Below are positions 16,649 to 25,369 of a DNA stretch of 64,000 nt, piece after piece. The notes under the pieces are model-generated. The model was not told the DNA's origin. It searched no databases and saw only the letters and a list, made by a program, of their open reading frames with translations. The first letter of the stretch is position 1. Every line of letters begins with the position of its first letter. The stretch is from Streptomyces sp. CB02261. Lineage in GTDB: Bacteria > Actinomycetota > Actinomycetes > Streptomycetales > Streptomycetaceae. Position numbers and translations under genes: made by a program. The stretch spans positions 507,420-571,419 of the forward strand of contig NZ_LIVX01000002.1 of assembly GCF_001905665.1 (NCBI RefSeq), read 5' to 3'.

Positions 16649-17383
16649 TCACGCCCGGCCGCGTTCCACGAGTCCCGCCACGCCGTCGAGCACGCAGTCG
16701 AGTCCCGTCTCGAACTGCCACGCCGCGTCGTCCTTGCGCGCCGCCCCCCGGGTGTACCGCCGGTAGGTCGGGTAACGCCCGGTCTCCATCAGGTACGACA
16801 TCTGCGGGGCGAGCCCCCGCCGCGTCTCGTCGGCGCTCTGCCAGCCCTGTTCCTCCATGTACTGACGCAGCGCGGCCTCGGACTGCGTGGCCCCGTGGAC
16901 GTAGGCGCTGACCGCCCGGAACGCGGCCATCATCGTGTCGACGTCGAGCCCGAGCCCGTCGAGCGAGGCCAGCTGGCGCTCGGCCGCCGCCATCCGGGCC
17001 GGGGTGAGCGCGAAGAGCGGCGCCGGCATGTGGGCCAGCCAGGGGTGGCGCAGCATCATCTCCCGGGTCCGCAGGGCGTAGGCGCGGAGCGTCTCCCGCC
17101 AGCCGGAGATCTCCTCCCCCGGAGCCAGCTCGCCGGACACCCGGTCGATCATGAGCGCCCAGAGCTCGTCCTTGCCGTTGACGTGCCGATAGGCGGCCAT
17201 GGGCGCGACGCCCAGTTCGGTGGCGACCTTCCGCATCGTCACGGCGGCGAAACCCTCGCGGTCCGCGATGCCGATCGCGACCTCGGCGATCCTGCCCGCG
17301 CTGAGGGACGCCCGCGGTGCCGCCGCGGGCCGCTCCAGGCGCTCCCACAGCGTGACGTCGTCCGTCTCTGCCCTCTTCGCCAC
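16649..17383 (-). CDS. TetR-family regulator of the adjacent reductase/MFS operon
   Basis: 244 residues from GTG 17383, which follows an AAGGAGG site. The HTH is at about 34-65 (VAIGIADREGFAAVTMRKVATELGVAPMAAYRHVNGKDEL), followed by a TetR C-terminal domain of the TetR_C_1 (TetR-class) kind with HPWLAHMPAPLFALTPARMAAAE. It diverges from the FMN reductase gene, and the 114-bp gap carries repeated GTACAC half sites. Repression of the reductase and exporter by this protein, released by a toxic substrate, is the natural model. Confidence 0.88.
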   Translation of the reverse strand: MAKRAETDDVTLWERLERPAAAPRASLSAGRIAEVAIGIADREGFAAVTMRKVATELGVAPMAAYRHVNGKDELWALMIDRVSGELAPGEEISGWRETLRAYALRTREMMLRHPWLAHMPAPLFALTPARMAAAERQLASLDGLGLDVDTMMAAFRAVSAYVHGATQSEAALRQYMEEQGWQSADETRRGLAPQMSYLMETGRYPTYRRYTRGAARKDDAAWQFETGLDCVLDGVAGLVERGRA

Positions 17384-17427
17384 TCGGACCTCCTTCTCTC
17401 GCGTACAGCGTATGCGTTGTGGACGAC

Positions 17428-17484
17428 GTACACATCGACGTGTACGTTGTACACCAGTCGGTATACGCCGTACACATCGACGTT
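17428..17484. promoter_or_regulatory. Repeated operator-like palindromes between tetR and reductase
   Basis: GTACACATCGACGTGTAC at 17428-17445 is a palindrome with one mismatched pair. Its left part recurs as CGTACACATCGACGT at 17469-17483, just before the reductase ribosome binding site. Further partial copies (GCGTACAGCG, TTGTACACC, GTATACGCC) fill the gap. Confidence 0.65.
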
Positions 17485-17497
17485 CCAGGGGGAACCC

Positions 17498-18088
17498 ATG
17501 ACCGCTCCGCTCCACCTCGCCGTGATCCAGGGCTCGACCCGCGACGGCCGCCTCGGCCCCACCGTCGCGAACTGGCTGGCCGGCCACGCCGCCGCCCGCC
17601 CGGAACTGACCACCGACATCGTCGACCTCGCCGAGACCCCGCTGCCGACCGTGTTCCCGCAGCTCGGCCACGCCCCCGAACGCGCCGAGGACCGCGCCCT
17701 GCTCGCCGCCGTGTCCCCGCGCCTGGCCGCCGCCGACGCCTTCGTCGTGGTGACCCCCGAGTACAACCACAGCTACCCGGCCTCCCTGAAGAACGCGATC
17801 GACTGGCACCACCAGGAGTGGCACGCCAAGCCCGTCGGCTTCGTCGCCTACGGCGGCTTCTCCGCCGGCGTGCGCGCCGTCGAGCACCTGCGGGGCGTCT
17901 TCGCCGAGCTGCACGCCGTCACCGTCCGCGACTCGGTCGGACTCCAGGGCGTCTGGGGCCAGTTCGACGAGAACGGCGCGGCCGTCGACCCCTCGATCGA
18001 CGCCGCCGCCAAGACGTTGCTCGACCGGCTCACCTGGTGGGGCGAGGCACTGCGCGCCGCCCGCGCCCACACGCCGTACGAGGTCTGA
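17498..18088 (+). CDS. NADPH-dependent FMN reductase-like flavoprotein
   Basis: 196 residues of the flavodoxin-like NADPH-dependent FMN reductase family. AVIQGSTRDGRLG (about 8-20) is the phosphate loop for FMN, and VVTPEYNHSYPASLKNAIDW is the hallmark middle motif. These cytosolic enzymes reduce quinones, azo compounds or free FMN. The ATG follows GGGGGAA. The gene ends 2 bp before the GTG of the MFS exporter, so both are co-transcribed and probably induced together through the divergent TetR. Confidence 0.88.
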   Translation: MTAPLHLAVIQGSTRDGRLGPTVANWLAGHAAARPELTTDIVDLAETPLPTVFPQLGHAPERAEDRALLAAVSPRLAAADAFVVVTPEYNHSYPASLKNAIDWHHQEWHAKPVGFVAYGGFSAGVRAVEHLRGVFAELHAVTVRDSVGLQGVWGQFDENGAAVDPSIDAAAKTLLDRLTWWGEALRAARAHTPYEV

Positions 18089-18090
18089 CC

Positions 18091-19623
18091 GTGACGACCC
18101 CTCGGACGACGCCGCAGGAAGACCGCGTCCCGTACCTGGGCGTCACCGGGCTGATGCTCGGCATCGTCCTCGCCACCCTCGACGGCACGATCGTCGGCAC
18201 CGCCCTCCCCACCATCGCCGGCGAACTCGGCGGCCTCGACCGGCTGTCGTGGGTCGTCACCGCCTATCTCCTCACCGCCGCCGTCGCCACCCCGCTCTGG
18301 GGCAAGCTCGGCGACCTCCACGGCCGCAAGGGCGCCTACCTCTCCGCCGTCGGCGTCTTCCTCGCCGGGTCGGTCCTCTCCGGCCTCGCGCAGAACATGG
18401 GGCAGCTCATCGCCTTCCGCGCCCTCCAGGGCATCGGCGCCGGCGGCCTGATGGTCGGCGCCTTCGCGCTCATCGGCACCCTGGTGGCCCCGAAGGACAG
18501 CGGCCGGGTCCAGGGGATCACCGGAGCGATGCTGCCGGTGGCCTTCGCCGCCGGCCCGCTCCTCGGCGGCCTCCTCACCGACCACCTGAACTGGCGCTGG
18601 GCCTTCTACGTCAACCTGCCCGTCGGCCTCGCCGCCCTGCTGATCGTCTCGCTCGGCCTGCGCGTACGGACCCCGCGCGTCCGGGCCCGCGTCGACTGGG
18701 CGGGAGCCCTGCTGCTGACCACCGGGGTCCTCGCGCTGACCCTGCTCGCCGGCTGGGCCGGCACCGCCCACGCCTGGACCTCACCCCGGATCGTGACCCT
18801 GGGCGCGATCGCGGTCGTGGCGCTCGCCTGGTTCGCCAGGGTCGAGCGGCGGGCCGAGGAACCCGTGATCCCGCCCCGGCTCTTCCACGCCCGCAACTTC
18901 ACGCCGGCGCAGATCCTGAGCCTCCTGGTCGGCGCGGGCATGATCGCCGCCCTGAACTACCTGCCGCAGTACCTGCAGTTCGCCCGTGGGCAGTCGTCCA
19001 CCGCGAGCGGACTGCTGCTGCTCCCGCTGATGCTCGCCATGGTCGCCGCGCAGCTGACCTCGGGCCGGATCATCGCCCGTACCGGCCGCTACCGGACGCA
19101 CCCGATCCTCGGCGGTGCGCTGATGACGGCGGGCGCGCTTCTCCTGCTGCTGCTCGACACGGACACCCCCGTCGCGGTCGCCTCCGGGCTCACCGTGGTC
19201 GTCGGCGCGGGCATGGGCCTCCTCATGCAGGCCACGCTGCTCGTCACGATGTACGGCGCCGAGCCGCGCGACATGGGCGCGGCGAGCGGCACCGTCACCC
19301 TCGTGCGGACGCTCGGCGGCTCGCTCGGCGTGGCCGTCCTCGGCGCGGTGTTCACCGCGCGTCTCGACGGGGCCGACACCCACCTGACCCCGGCGCAGGC
19401 CCTGCGGCTGCCGGAGCCTGTACGGGAGGGCCTGGGGGCCGCGGTGACGAGCGGGGTGCACGGGGTGATGCTCGGCACGGCGCTGCTCGCCGCCCTGGCC
19501 TTCGCCGTGGCCTGGCTCGTACGGGACGTCCCGCTGCGGCCCGGAACCGGCTCCGCTACGGAAGCAGCCCCTGCGTCAGCGGACCCACCACCGGCAGATC
19601 GGCCACTGCCCCGCCCTTCGTGA
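18091..19623 (+). CDS. DHA2-type (14-helix) MFS drug exporter
   Basis: 510 residues, with about 14 membrane helices. The DHA2 signature LDGTIVGTALPTIAGEL lies in helix 1 (Asp31), motif A is GKLGDLHGRKG, and motif C is recognisable in GAMLPVAFAAGPLLGG. Such proteins export drugs in exchange for protons. The last 68 bp overlap the end of a convergent small-gene on the other strand, and the encoded tail is a Pro/Ala-rich cytoplasmic extension. Regulation by the TetR protein is inferred. Confidence 0.9.
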   Translation: MTTPRTTPQEDRVPYLGVTGLMLGIVLATLDGTIVGTALPTIAGELGGLDRLSWVVTAYLLTAAVATPLWGKLGDLHGRKGAYLSAVGVFLAGSVLSGLAQNMGQLIAFRALQGIGAGGLMVGAFALIGTLVAPKDSGRVQGITGAMLPVAFAAGPLLGGLLTDHLNWRWAFYVNLPVGLAALLIVSLGLRVRTPRVRARVDWAGALLLTTGVLALTLLAGWAGTAHAWTSPRIVTLGAIAVVALAWFARVERRAEEPVIPPRLFHARNFTPAQILSLLVGAGMIAALNYLPQYLQFARGQSSTASGLLLLPLMLAMVAAQLTSGRIIARTGRYRTHPILGGALMTAGALLLLLLDTDTPVAVASGLTVVVGAGMGLLMQATLLVTMYGAEPRDMGAASGTVTLVRTLGGSLGVAVLGAVFTARLDGADTHLTPAQALRLPEPVREGLGAAVTSGVHGVMLGTALLAALAFAVAWLVRDVPLRPGTGSATEAAPASADPPPADRPLPRPS

Positions 19624-19951
19624 CGTGGTCGGTCACCAGGTCGGTGCCCACCGGCTTGAAGTCGGCGACCTGGGTGCCGAGGCCGTTGTCGAGCGGGTCG
19701 ACGCCGGTGTTGGCCAGCGGGTCGAGCTGCAGCCGGGTCAGCGGGCCCAGTCCGTGGGTGACGCCCGACAGCGCACCGGCTCCGGCCGCGCCGGCGTCCG
19801 TCCTGGTCAGCGAGTCGACGGGCAGCGGCACCGGGGCCGCCGCCTGGGCCCCGGCACCCGCGCCGAGCACGGCGGCGCCCGCCGCCGTGACGGTGAGGCC
19901 TGCCCTGAGCAGGGCGTTGCGGCGGCTGGGGGTCTCTGCGTGACGCGCCAT
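19556..19951 (-). CDS. Small secreted protein, unknown function
   Basis: 131 residues. A basic N-terminus with two arginines (SRRNALLRAG) and a hydrophobic core end in GAGAQAAAP, a signal peptide cleaved near residue 38. The mature part is rich in Leu, Gly, Pro and Thr with no recognisable domain and no cysteine. The ATG at 19951 was preferred to the longer frame because the signal peptide begins there. It resembles in style, though not clearly in sequence, the secreted protein at 25656. Its 3' end overlaps the MFS gene by 68 bp. Confidence 0.65.
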   Translation of the reverse strand: MARHAETPSRRNALLRAGLTVTAAGAAVLGAGAGAQAAAPVPLPVDSLTRTDAGAAGAGALSGVTHGLGPLTRLQLDPLANTGVDPLDNGLGTQVADFKPVGTDLVTDHVTKGGAVADLPVVGPLTQGLLP

Positions 19952-20069
19952 GGTGATCCTTCCGAGGGGTGACAGGGCGGACACCGACAGTAGTTGAGGT
20001 GTGATGCTCGATACCAACGGGCTTCCGCGGGGGTCCCCTGCACGGGGGAATGGTTCACACTGGTGTCCC

Positions 20070-20699
20070 GTGAGTTCCCAACCGATCCCGACCCGTGTCG
20101 TCCTGCTCGCGGGCCCCTCAGGCTCCGGCAAGTCGTCCCTCGCCGCCGTCACCGGTCTCCCGGTCCTGCGCCTCGACGACTTCTACAAGGAGGCCGACGA
20201 CCCGACCCTCCCCCTCGTCCAGGGCAGCTCGGACATCGACTGGGACTCCCCGGTGTCCTGGGACGCGGACGCGGCCGTCGCCGCCATCGTCGAACTGTGC
20301 CGCACGGGGCGGACCGACATCCCCGTGTACGACCTCGCCACCAGCTCCCGGGTGGACCGCGAGCTGCTCGACATCGGGCGGACGCCGCTGTTCGTGGCGG
20401 AGGGGATCTTCGCGGCCGAGATCGTGGCCCGCTGCCGTGAGCTCGACGTCCTCGCCGACGCGCTCTGCCTGCGCGGCCGCCCCTCGACGACCTTCCGCCG
20501 CCGGCTCGCCCGCGACCTGCGCGAGGGCCGCAAGTCGGTCCCGTTCCTGCTGCGTCGCGGCTGGCGGCTGATGCGCGCCGAGCGGGCGATCGTCGCCCGC
20601 CAGTCGGAACTGGGCGCCCACCCCTGCGCCAAGCCGGAAGCCCTGGGCCGCCTGGCAGCGGCGGCGGCGGGCCGTCACCGCACGCCCGCGACCAACTAG
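20070..20699 (+). CDS. Uridine kinase-like P-loop kinase
   Basis: 209 residues. A P-loop VVLLAGPSGSGKSSLA (about 9-24) is followed by RLDDFYKEADD, whose aspartates align with the DxFY motif that binds the phosphate acceptor in uridine/cytidine kinases, and by the WDSPVSWD and VAEGIFAAE (Walker-B-like) segments. Arginine-rich PSTTFRRRLARDLREGRK forms the lid. Uridine kinase phosphorylates uridine or cytidine to the monophosphate; this shorter, divergent protein may use another acceptor. GTG 20070 is the best start though the ribosome binding site is weak. No regulon operator lies upstream. Confidence 0.72.
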   Translation: MSSQPIPTRVVLLAGPSGSGKSSLAAVTGLPVLRLDDFYKEADDPTLPLVQGSSDIDWDSPVSWDADAAVAAIVELCRTGRTDIPVYDLATSSRVDRELLDIGRTPLFVAEGIFAAEIVARCRELDVLADALCLRGRPSTTFRRRLARDLREGRKSVPFLLRRGWRLMRAERAIVARQSELGAHPCAKPEALGRLAAAAAGRHRTPATN

Positions 20700-20712
20700 A
20701 GCCGGAAAACAC

Positions 20713-20754
20713 GACGCGGGTCGTACGAGCCCCCCAGCTCGTACGACCCGCGTC
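20713..20754. terminator. Perfect 17-bp bidirectional terminator
   Basis: Stem 20713-20729 pairs fully with 20738-20754, 8-nt C-rich loop, then CGCCTTTCCCCC. It separates the kinase gene from converging sigQ. Confidence 0.9.
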
Positions 20755-20845
20755 GCCTTTCCCCCGTACCCCCGTACGGTTCCCCCGTGCTCCCCCGACG
20801 GCTCCGATTCCCCCGTAGCCCCCGCGGGTCCTTCCCCCCAGACCT

Positions 20846-21571
20846 TCAGGCCACCAGCTCGCCGAAGGACTCCTCCTCGTCACGGCCGAAGCTCAGCACC
20901 TCGTCCTCGCGCAGTCGCCGCAGCGAGCGCCAGATGCTCGACTTCACCGTGCCGACACTGATGTCCAGGATCTCCGCGATCTCCGGATCGGTCCGGCCCT
21001 CGTAGTAGCGCAGCACCAGCATCGTCCGCTGGAGCTCGGGCAGCCGGGCGAGGGCCTGCCACAGCACCGTGCGCAGCTCCGTGCCGCGCATCGCGTCCGT
21101 CTCGCCGACCGTCTCCGGCAGCTCCTCGGTCGGGTACTCGTTGAGCTTGCGCCGGCGCCAGGCGCTGATGTGCAGATTGGTCATGGTGCGGCGGAGGTAC
21201 CCGCCGACGGCGGCCTTGTCGCTGATCCGCTCCCAGGCGCGGTACGTGGAGAACAGCGCGCTCTGCAGCAGGTCCTCGGCCTCGAACCGGTCACCGGTGA
21301 GGTGGTAGGCGGTGGCGTACAGGGAGGCACGACGCTCCTGGACGTAAGCCGTGAACTCGGCTTCCGAACAGCTGACGCGTTCCCCCGTGACCTCCCCGTA
21401 CGCCGCTCCCCCGTCAGCAACGGCCACCATGTACGGCGCCTTGCGCTGACGCCCGACGCTGCGAACGCACCCCCGTCCGTTCATTGCAGCACCGGACTTC
21501 TCCGTGCTCCGTACGACATCGTGGAGACGCGTGACTACTGCGCTCGAGGTGGTGCTGTGCAGTGCGTTCAT
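20846..21571 (-). CDS. sigQ: RNA polymerase sigma factor SigQ (SigE-like ECF family)
   Basis: 241 residues from ATG 21571. After a variable N-terminus, region 2 runs FTAYVQERRASLYATAYHLTGDRFEAEDLLQSALFSTYRAWERI and region 4 has LARLPELQRTMLVLRYYEGRTDPEIAEILDISVGTVKSSIWRSLRRLRE. Both are typical of the streptomycete SACE/ECF39-like sigma factors. The divergent afsQ1-afsQ2 pair fixes the identity. In S. coelicolor SigQ counteracts AfsQ1/Q2 control of antibiotic production and its gene is an AfsQ1 target. An AfsQ1 box lies 86 bp upstream of this start. Confidence 0.92.
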   Translation of the reverse strand: MNALHSTTSSAVVTRLHDVVRSTEKSGAAMNGRGCVRSVGRQRKAPYMVAVADGGAAYGEVTGERVSCSEAEFTAYVQERRASLYATAYHLTGDRFEAEDLLQSALFSTYRAWERISDKAAVGGYLRRTMTNLHISAWRRRKLNEYPTEELPETVGETDAMRGTELRTVLWQALARLPELQRTMLVLRYYEGRTDPEIAEILDISVGTVKSSIWRSLRRLREDEVLSFGRDEEESFGELVA

Positions 21572-21656
21572 CTCGCGCCCCCCGTCGGTTGGAGTGTGTT
21601 TCGGTCCGTGTGCCAAGAAGCTTGCCCACGGGACTTCATGGCGTTGTCCGCCGACT

Positions 21657-21672
21657 GTCACAGGCGTGTCAC
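21657..21672. promoter_or_regulatory. AfsQ1 box in the sigQ-afsQ1 intergenic region
   Basis: GTCAC-AGGCGT-GTCAC matches the known AfsQ1 site GTnAC-n6-GTnAC exactly, in the middle of the 170-bp divergent region. It is well placed to control both sigQ and afsQ1. Confidence 0.8.
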
Positions 21673-21741
21673 AGGCCCCGCGGCAGAAGCGCGCCTCCCA
21701 GCGGTCGAACTCGGACGGCCGCATGGGACAGAATGACGCCC

Positions 21742-22419
21742 GTGCCTTTTCTGCTGCTGATCGAGGACGACGACGCCATCCGCACGGCCCTCGAACTCTC
21801 CCTGTCCCGGCAGGGCCACCGGGTGGCCACCGCCGCGACCGGAGAGGACGGTCTCCAGCTGCTGCGCGAGCAGCGGCCCGACCTGGTCGTGCTCGACGTC
21901 ATGCTGCCCGGCATCGACGGCTTCGAGGTCTGTCGGCGCATCCGCCGCACGGACCAGCTGCCGATCATCCTGCTGACCGCGCGCAGCGACGACATCGACG
22001 TGGTCGTGGGCCTGGAGTCCGGCGCCGACGACTACGTCGTGAAACCGGTGCAGGGCCGCGTCCTCGACGCCCGCATCCGGGCCGTACTGCGGCGCGGCGA
22101 GCGGGAGTCGACGGACTCGGCGACGTACGGCTCGCTGGTGATCGACCGTTCCGCGATGACGGTCACCAAGAACGGCGAGGACCTCCAGCTGACCCCGACC
22201 GAGCTGCGGCTGCTCCTCGAACTGAGCCGGCGGCCCGGTCAGGCGCTCTCCCGACAGCAGTTGCTGCGGCTCGTGTGGGAGCACGACTACCTGGGCGACT
22301 CGCGGCTCGTCGACGCCTGTGTGCAGCGGCTGCGCGCCAAGGTGGAGGACGTGCCGTCCTCGCCGACGCTGATCCGTACCGTGCGCGGGGTCGGTTACCG
22401 GCTGGACGTCCCTGCGTGA
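21742..22419 (+). CDS. afsQ1: OmpR-type response regulator AfsQ1
   Basis: 225 residues from GTG 21742; an in-frame ATG at 21733 would add three residues. The receiver domain has acidic residues EDDD at 8-11, phosphoacceptor Asp52 in LDVMLPG, and YVVKPV around Lys101. The C-terminal OmpR winged helix includes LTPTELRLLLELSRRPGQ and SRLVDACVQRLRAKVE. The sequence is what I recall for S. coelicolor AfsQ1. The regulator activates antibiotic cluster genes and represses nitrogen and phosphate genes. Its stop codon overlaps the afsQ2 start (GTGA). Confidence 0.95.
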   Translation: MPFLLLIEDDDAIRTALELSLSRQGHRVATAATGEDGLQLLREQRPDLVVLDVMLPGIDGFEVCRRIRRTDQLPIILLTARSDDIDVVVGLESGADDYVVKPVQGRVLDARIRAVLRRGERESTDSATYGSLVIDRSAMTVTKNGEDLQLTPTELRLLLELSRRPGQALSRQQLLRLVWEHDYLGDSRLVDACVQRLRAKVEDVPSSPTLIRTVRGVGYRLDVPA

Positions 22420-23945
22420 GCAAGGGGATCCTCACGCGGCTGCGCCTCTCCAGCCTGCGGCTGCGACTCGTCGTCGTCTTCGCCCTCGTCGCCCTCACCG
22501 CGGCCGTCGCCGCCTCCGGCATCGCGTACTGGCTGAACCGCGAGGCGGTGCTGACCCGTACCCAGGACGGGGCGCTCAACGACTTCCGGCAGGAGATGCA
22601 GAACCGGGCGGCGACGCTGCCGCTGCGGCCCACCCAGGACGAGCTGCGGCGGACCGCCGAGCAGATGGCGACCGGCAGCCGCGACTACCAGGTGCTGCTG
22701 CTCGGTGAGCGGGACGCGGGCAAGCCGATCGTGGGCGCCTCCGACCCGGACGACTTCACCCTGGCCGACGTGCCGCGGTCGCTGACGGAGGCCGTGGACA
22801 CCGAGCGGAAGGTCACGGAGGCCGACCCGTACGCGTACCACCTGTTCTGGCAGCGTACGGAACGCAACGGGACGCCGTACCTGGTCGGCGGGACGCGGAT
22901 CAGCGGCGGCGGGCCCGCCGGTTACATGTACAAGTCGCTGGCCGCGGAGAAGGCCGATCTGAACTCGCTGGCCTGGTCGCTGGGGATCGCCACCGCGCTC
23001 GCGGTGGCCGGCTCGGTGCTGCTCGCGCAGGTCGCGGCGACGACCGTGCTGCGCCCGGTGCACCGGCTGGGCGAGGCGGCCCGGCAGCTCGGCGAGGGCA
23101 AGCTGGACACCCGGCTGCGGGTCACCGGCGCGGACGAACTGGCGGATCTCACCCGTACGTTCAACGGGGCGGCGGAGTCGCTGCAGAAGAAGGTCGCGGA
23201 CATGAGCGCCCGGGAGGAGTCCTCCCGCCGGTTCGTGGCCGACATGTCGCACGAGCTGCGGACCCCGCTGACCGCGCTCACGGCCGTCACGGAGGTCCTG
23301 GAGGACGAGCAGGACTCCCTCGACCCGATGATCGCCCCGGCCGTCGCCCTCGTCGTCAGCGAGACCCGGCGACTCAACGACCTGGTGGAGAACCTGATGG
23401 AGGTGACCCGCTTCGACGCGGGCACCGCCCGGCTCGTCCTCGACGAGGTGGACATCGCCGACCAGATCACGGCGTGCATCGACGCGCGGGCCTGGCTCGA
23501 CGCGGTCGACCTGGACGCCGAGCGCGGGATCGTGGCGCCGCTGGATCCGCGCCGGCTCGACGTGATCCTGGCCAACCTGATCGGGAACGCGCTGAAGCAC
23601 GGCGGATCGCCGGTCCGGGTCTCGGTGCGCACCGAGGCCGAGGAACTGGTCATCGCGGTGCGCGACCACGGCCCCGGCATCCCCGAAGAGGTGCTCCCGC
23701 ACGTCTTCGACCGCTTCTACAAGGCGAGCGCGTCCCGGCCGCGGTCCGAGGGCAGCGGCCTCGGACTGTCGATCGCCATGGAGAACGCGCTGATCCACGG
23801 CGGTTCGATCACCGCCTCCAACTCGGTCGGTGAGGACGGGACGGTGGACGGCGCGGTGTTCGTGCTGCGGCTGCCCCTGGACGCGTCGGGGATCACCCGC
23901 GAGGTGCAGACCCGCAGCAGCCAGGGCGAGGTGGAGGAAGCGTGA
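22416..23945 (+). CDS. afsQ2: Sensor histidine kinase AfsQ2
   Basis: 509 residues. A first membrane helix (about 17-40), an extracytoplasmic sensor of about 150 residues, a second helix (about 188-212), then HAMP with VLRPVHRLGEAARQLGEGKLDTR, the dimerisation domain with FVADMSHELRTPLT (His about 279), and the ATPase domain with N-box NLIGNALKHGG, G1 DHGPGIP, F-box VFDRFYKAS and G2 GSGLGLSIA. It phosphorylates AfsQ1, reportedly in response to glutamate in S. coelicolor. It overlaps afsQ1 by 4 bp upstream and the lipoprotein gene by 4 bp downstream. Confidence 0.95.
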   Translation: MSKGILTRLRLSSLRLRLVVVFALVALTAAVAASGIAYWLNREAVLTRTQDGALNDFRQEMQNRAATLPLRPTQDELRRTAEQMATGSRDYQVLLLGERDAGKPIVGASDPDDFTLADVPRSLTEAVDTERKVTEADPYAYHLFWQRTERNGTPYLVGGTRISGGGPAGYMYKSLAAEKADLNSLAWSLGIATALAVAGSVLLAQVAATTVLRPVHRLGEAARQLGEGKLDTRLRVTGADELADLTRTFNGAAESLQKKVADMSAREESSRRFVADMSHELRTPLTALTAVTEVLEDEQDSLDPMIAPAVALVVSETRRLNDLVENLMEVTRFDAGTARLVLDEVDIADQITACIDARAWLDAVDLDAERGIVAPLDPRRLDVILANLIGNALKHGGSPVRVSVRTEAEELVIAVRDHGPGIPEEVLPHVFDRFYKASASRPRSEGSGLGLSIAMENALIHGGSITASNSVGEDGTVDGAVFVLRLPLDASGITREVQTRSSQGEVEEA

Positions 23946-24604
23946 GGCGCCGCACCTTCAGGCGTACGGCCGGGGCGGGGGCGCTCGCGGCGGCCGCGCT
24001 CGCCGTGTCCGTCACCGGCTGCGGGATCAGGACGACGTCGGTCCCGGTCGACGCGGGCGCCGCCCCGTCACGGGTCCCGTGCAGCACGGCCACGGGCGGG
24101 GCGACGGGGTCTCCGGTGCAGGGCGTGCCGGTCCGGGTGTTCCTGGTCTGCGGGGCGCAGCTGGAGGCGGTGGACCGGCGGTCGCCGCTGCCGGAGGAGA
24201 AGGCGGGCGGCGATCCGGTGCGTACGGCCGGGGGGCTGCTCGCGCAGCTGCTCGCCGAGCCCTCGGAGAGCGAGCGGCAGGCCGGGTTCACCAGCGCGGT
24301 GCGCGGGCCGCTGGTGGTGAGCGGCGGCCACTCGGGCGATCCGGCGGGGACGCTGCGGCTGAGCCGCCAGCCCGAGGACCTGGCGCCGACCGCCCTGTCG
24401 CAGCTGGTCTGCACGTTCGCGGAGAGCTCGGCGGGCGCGGGCGGCCACACCGTCCTGCTCGGCGGCCCCGGCGCGTACGAGCCGAAGCGCTACCGGTGCA
24501 CGACCGAGCTGCGCGAGCGCCCGGAGTCGGCGCCGCCGACGGCGCCCGCGAGCGCTCCGGCGACCGCCCCGACGACCGCCCCGGCGGCGACGGCCACGGG
24601 CTGA
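23942..24604 (+). CDS. Lipoprotein encoded with the AfsQ1/AfsQ2 system
   Basis: 220 residues. RRR..RR N-terminus, hydrophobic core and lipobox VSVTGCG place the lipidated cysteine at about 27. The mature chain begins GIRTTSVPVDAGAAP, reminiscent of GerMN-type lipoproteins, has four further cysteines in the central region, and ends in a Thr/Ala/Pro-rich tail. It starts with GTG inside the afsQ2 stop (GTGA), so it is made with the kinase. The conserved coupling suggests it helps the sensor perceive its signal at the outer membrane face, but no direct evidence is visible. Confidence 0.85.
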   Translation: MRRRTFRRTAGAGALAAAALAVSVTGCGIRTTSVPVDAGAAPSRVPCSTATGGATGSPVQGVPVRVFLVCGAQLEAVDRRSPLPEEKAGGDPVRTAGGLLAQLLAEPSESERQAGFTSAVRGPLVVSGGHSGDPAGTLRLSRQPEDLAPTALSQLVCTFAESSAGAGGHTVLLGGPGAYEPKRYRCTTELRERPESAPPTAPASAPATAPTTAPAATATG

Positions 24605-24676
24605 GCGGGCCGCCTCCGCACCCTCGGGGGCGGGTCCTCCCCGGGTCCGGCCGTACCCGGCGGAACCGATTCCGCT

Positions 24677-25279
24677 GTGCGGGGCGTCTTGGGGGGCGTG
24701 CAGCGTCAAGGTTCGGGCGGCAGTGCCGCCGTGGTCGTCCGCGTGACGGGGTTCGTCCTCGTCGTCGCGCATCTGCTGCTCGTCGCCTGGGTCAGCCTGC
24801 GCCCACGGGACGTGGCCTGGGTGACCGCGCCGAACACCGTCCCGCTGAACGGCCTCCGCGCGGACCTCGCCCTCGGCGCCACCGAGGCGGCCCGGCTGAT
24901 CGGTGAGGGGCTGCTGCTCCTGGCGCCGCTGGGGGTGCTGCTGCCGATGGCCGACGGGCGGTTGAACGTCTCCCACTGGGCCTCGCTCGTCCGGACGACC
25001 GCCGCCGGGGCGCTGGTGTCGCTGGGCGTGGAGCTGCTGCAGACCGCCGTGCCGGGTCAGGTCGTGGACGTGGACTCGATCCTCCTGAACACGGCGGGGG
25101 TGGCGCTCGCGCACCTCCTCCTCGTGCCGGCCGGGCGGACCTGGCTGCGCCGCAGGTCGGACGGGGGCCGGGCGGGCTCCTCCGCGGGGACGGGCCGGGG
25201 CGAGGGTTCCGCCCTTCTGCGGGGCGAGGGGTCTCAGGGTGCGACCCCGACGATTACCAGGGTTCCGATCGCCCGGTAG
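24677..25279 (+). CDS. VanZ-family membrane protein
   Basis: 200 residues with about four membrane helices and the VanZ pattern: VAWVSLRPRDVAWVTAPNTVPLNGLRADL, then LLLAPLGVLLPM and the signature ELLQTAVPGQVVDVDSILLNTAGVALA. VanZ-like proteins include a factor for low-level teicoplanin resistance, but most members have no known role. Of the GTG codons, 24677 and 24698 are both possible; neither has a strong ribosome binding site. The Gly/Arg/Ser-rich tail after about residue 155 is weakly conserved-looking. Confidence 0.82.
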   Translation: MRGVLGGVQRQGSGGSAAVVVRVTGFVLVVAHLLLVAWVSLRPRDVAWVTAPNTVPLNGLRADLALGATEAARLIGEGLLLLAPLGVLLPMADGRLNVSHWASLVRTTAAGALVSLGVELLQTAVPGQVVDVDSILLNTAGVALAHLLLVPAGRTWLRRRSDGGRAGSSAGTGRGEGSALLRGEGSQGATPTITRVPIAR

Positions 25280-25369
25280 ACCGACGCCCCGGACACCCGT
25301 CCGGCGGCAGTATGGAGTCATCGGGAGCCCGAAGGAGCGGCTCCCGGACCGACTCCGAAGGAGCCCACC

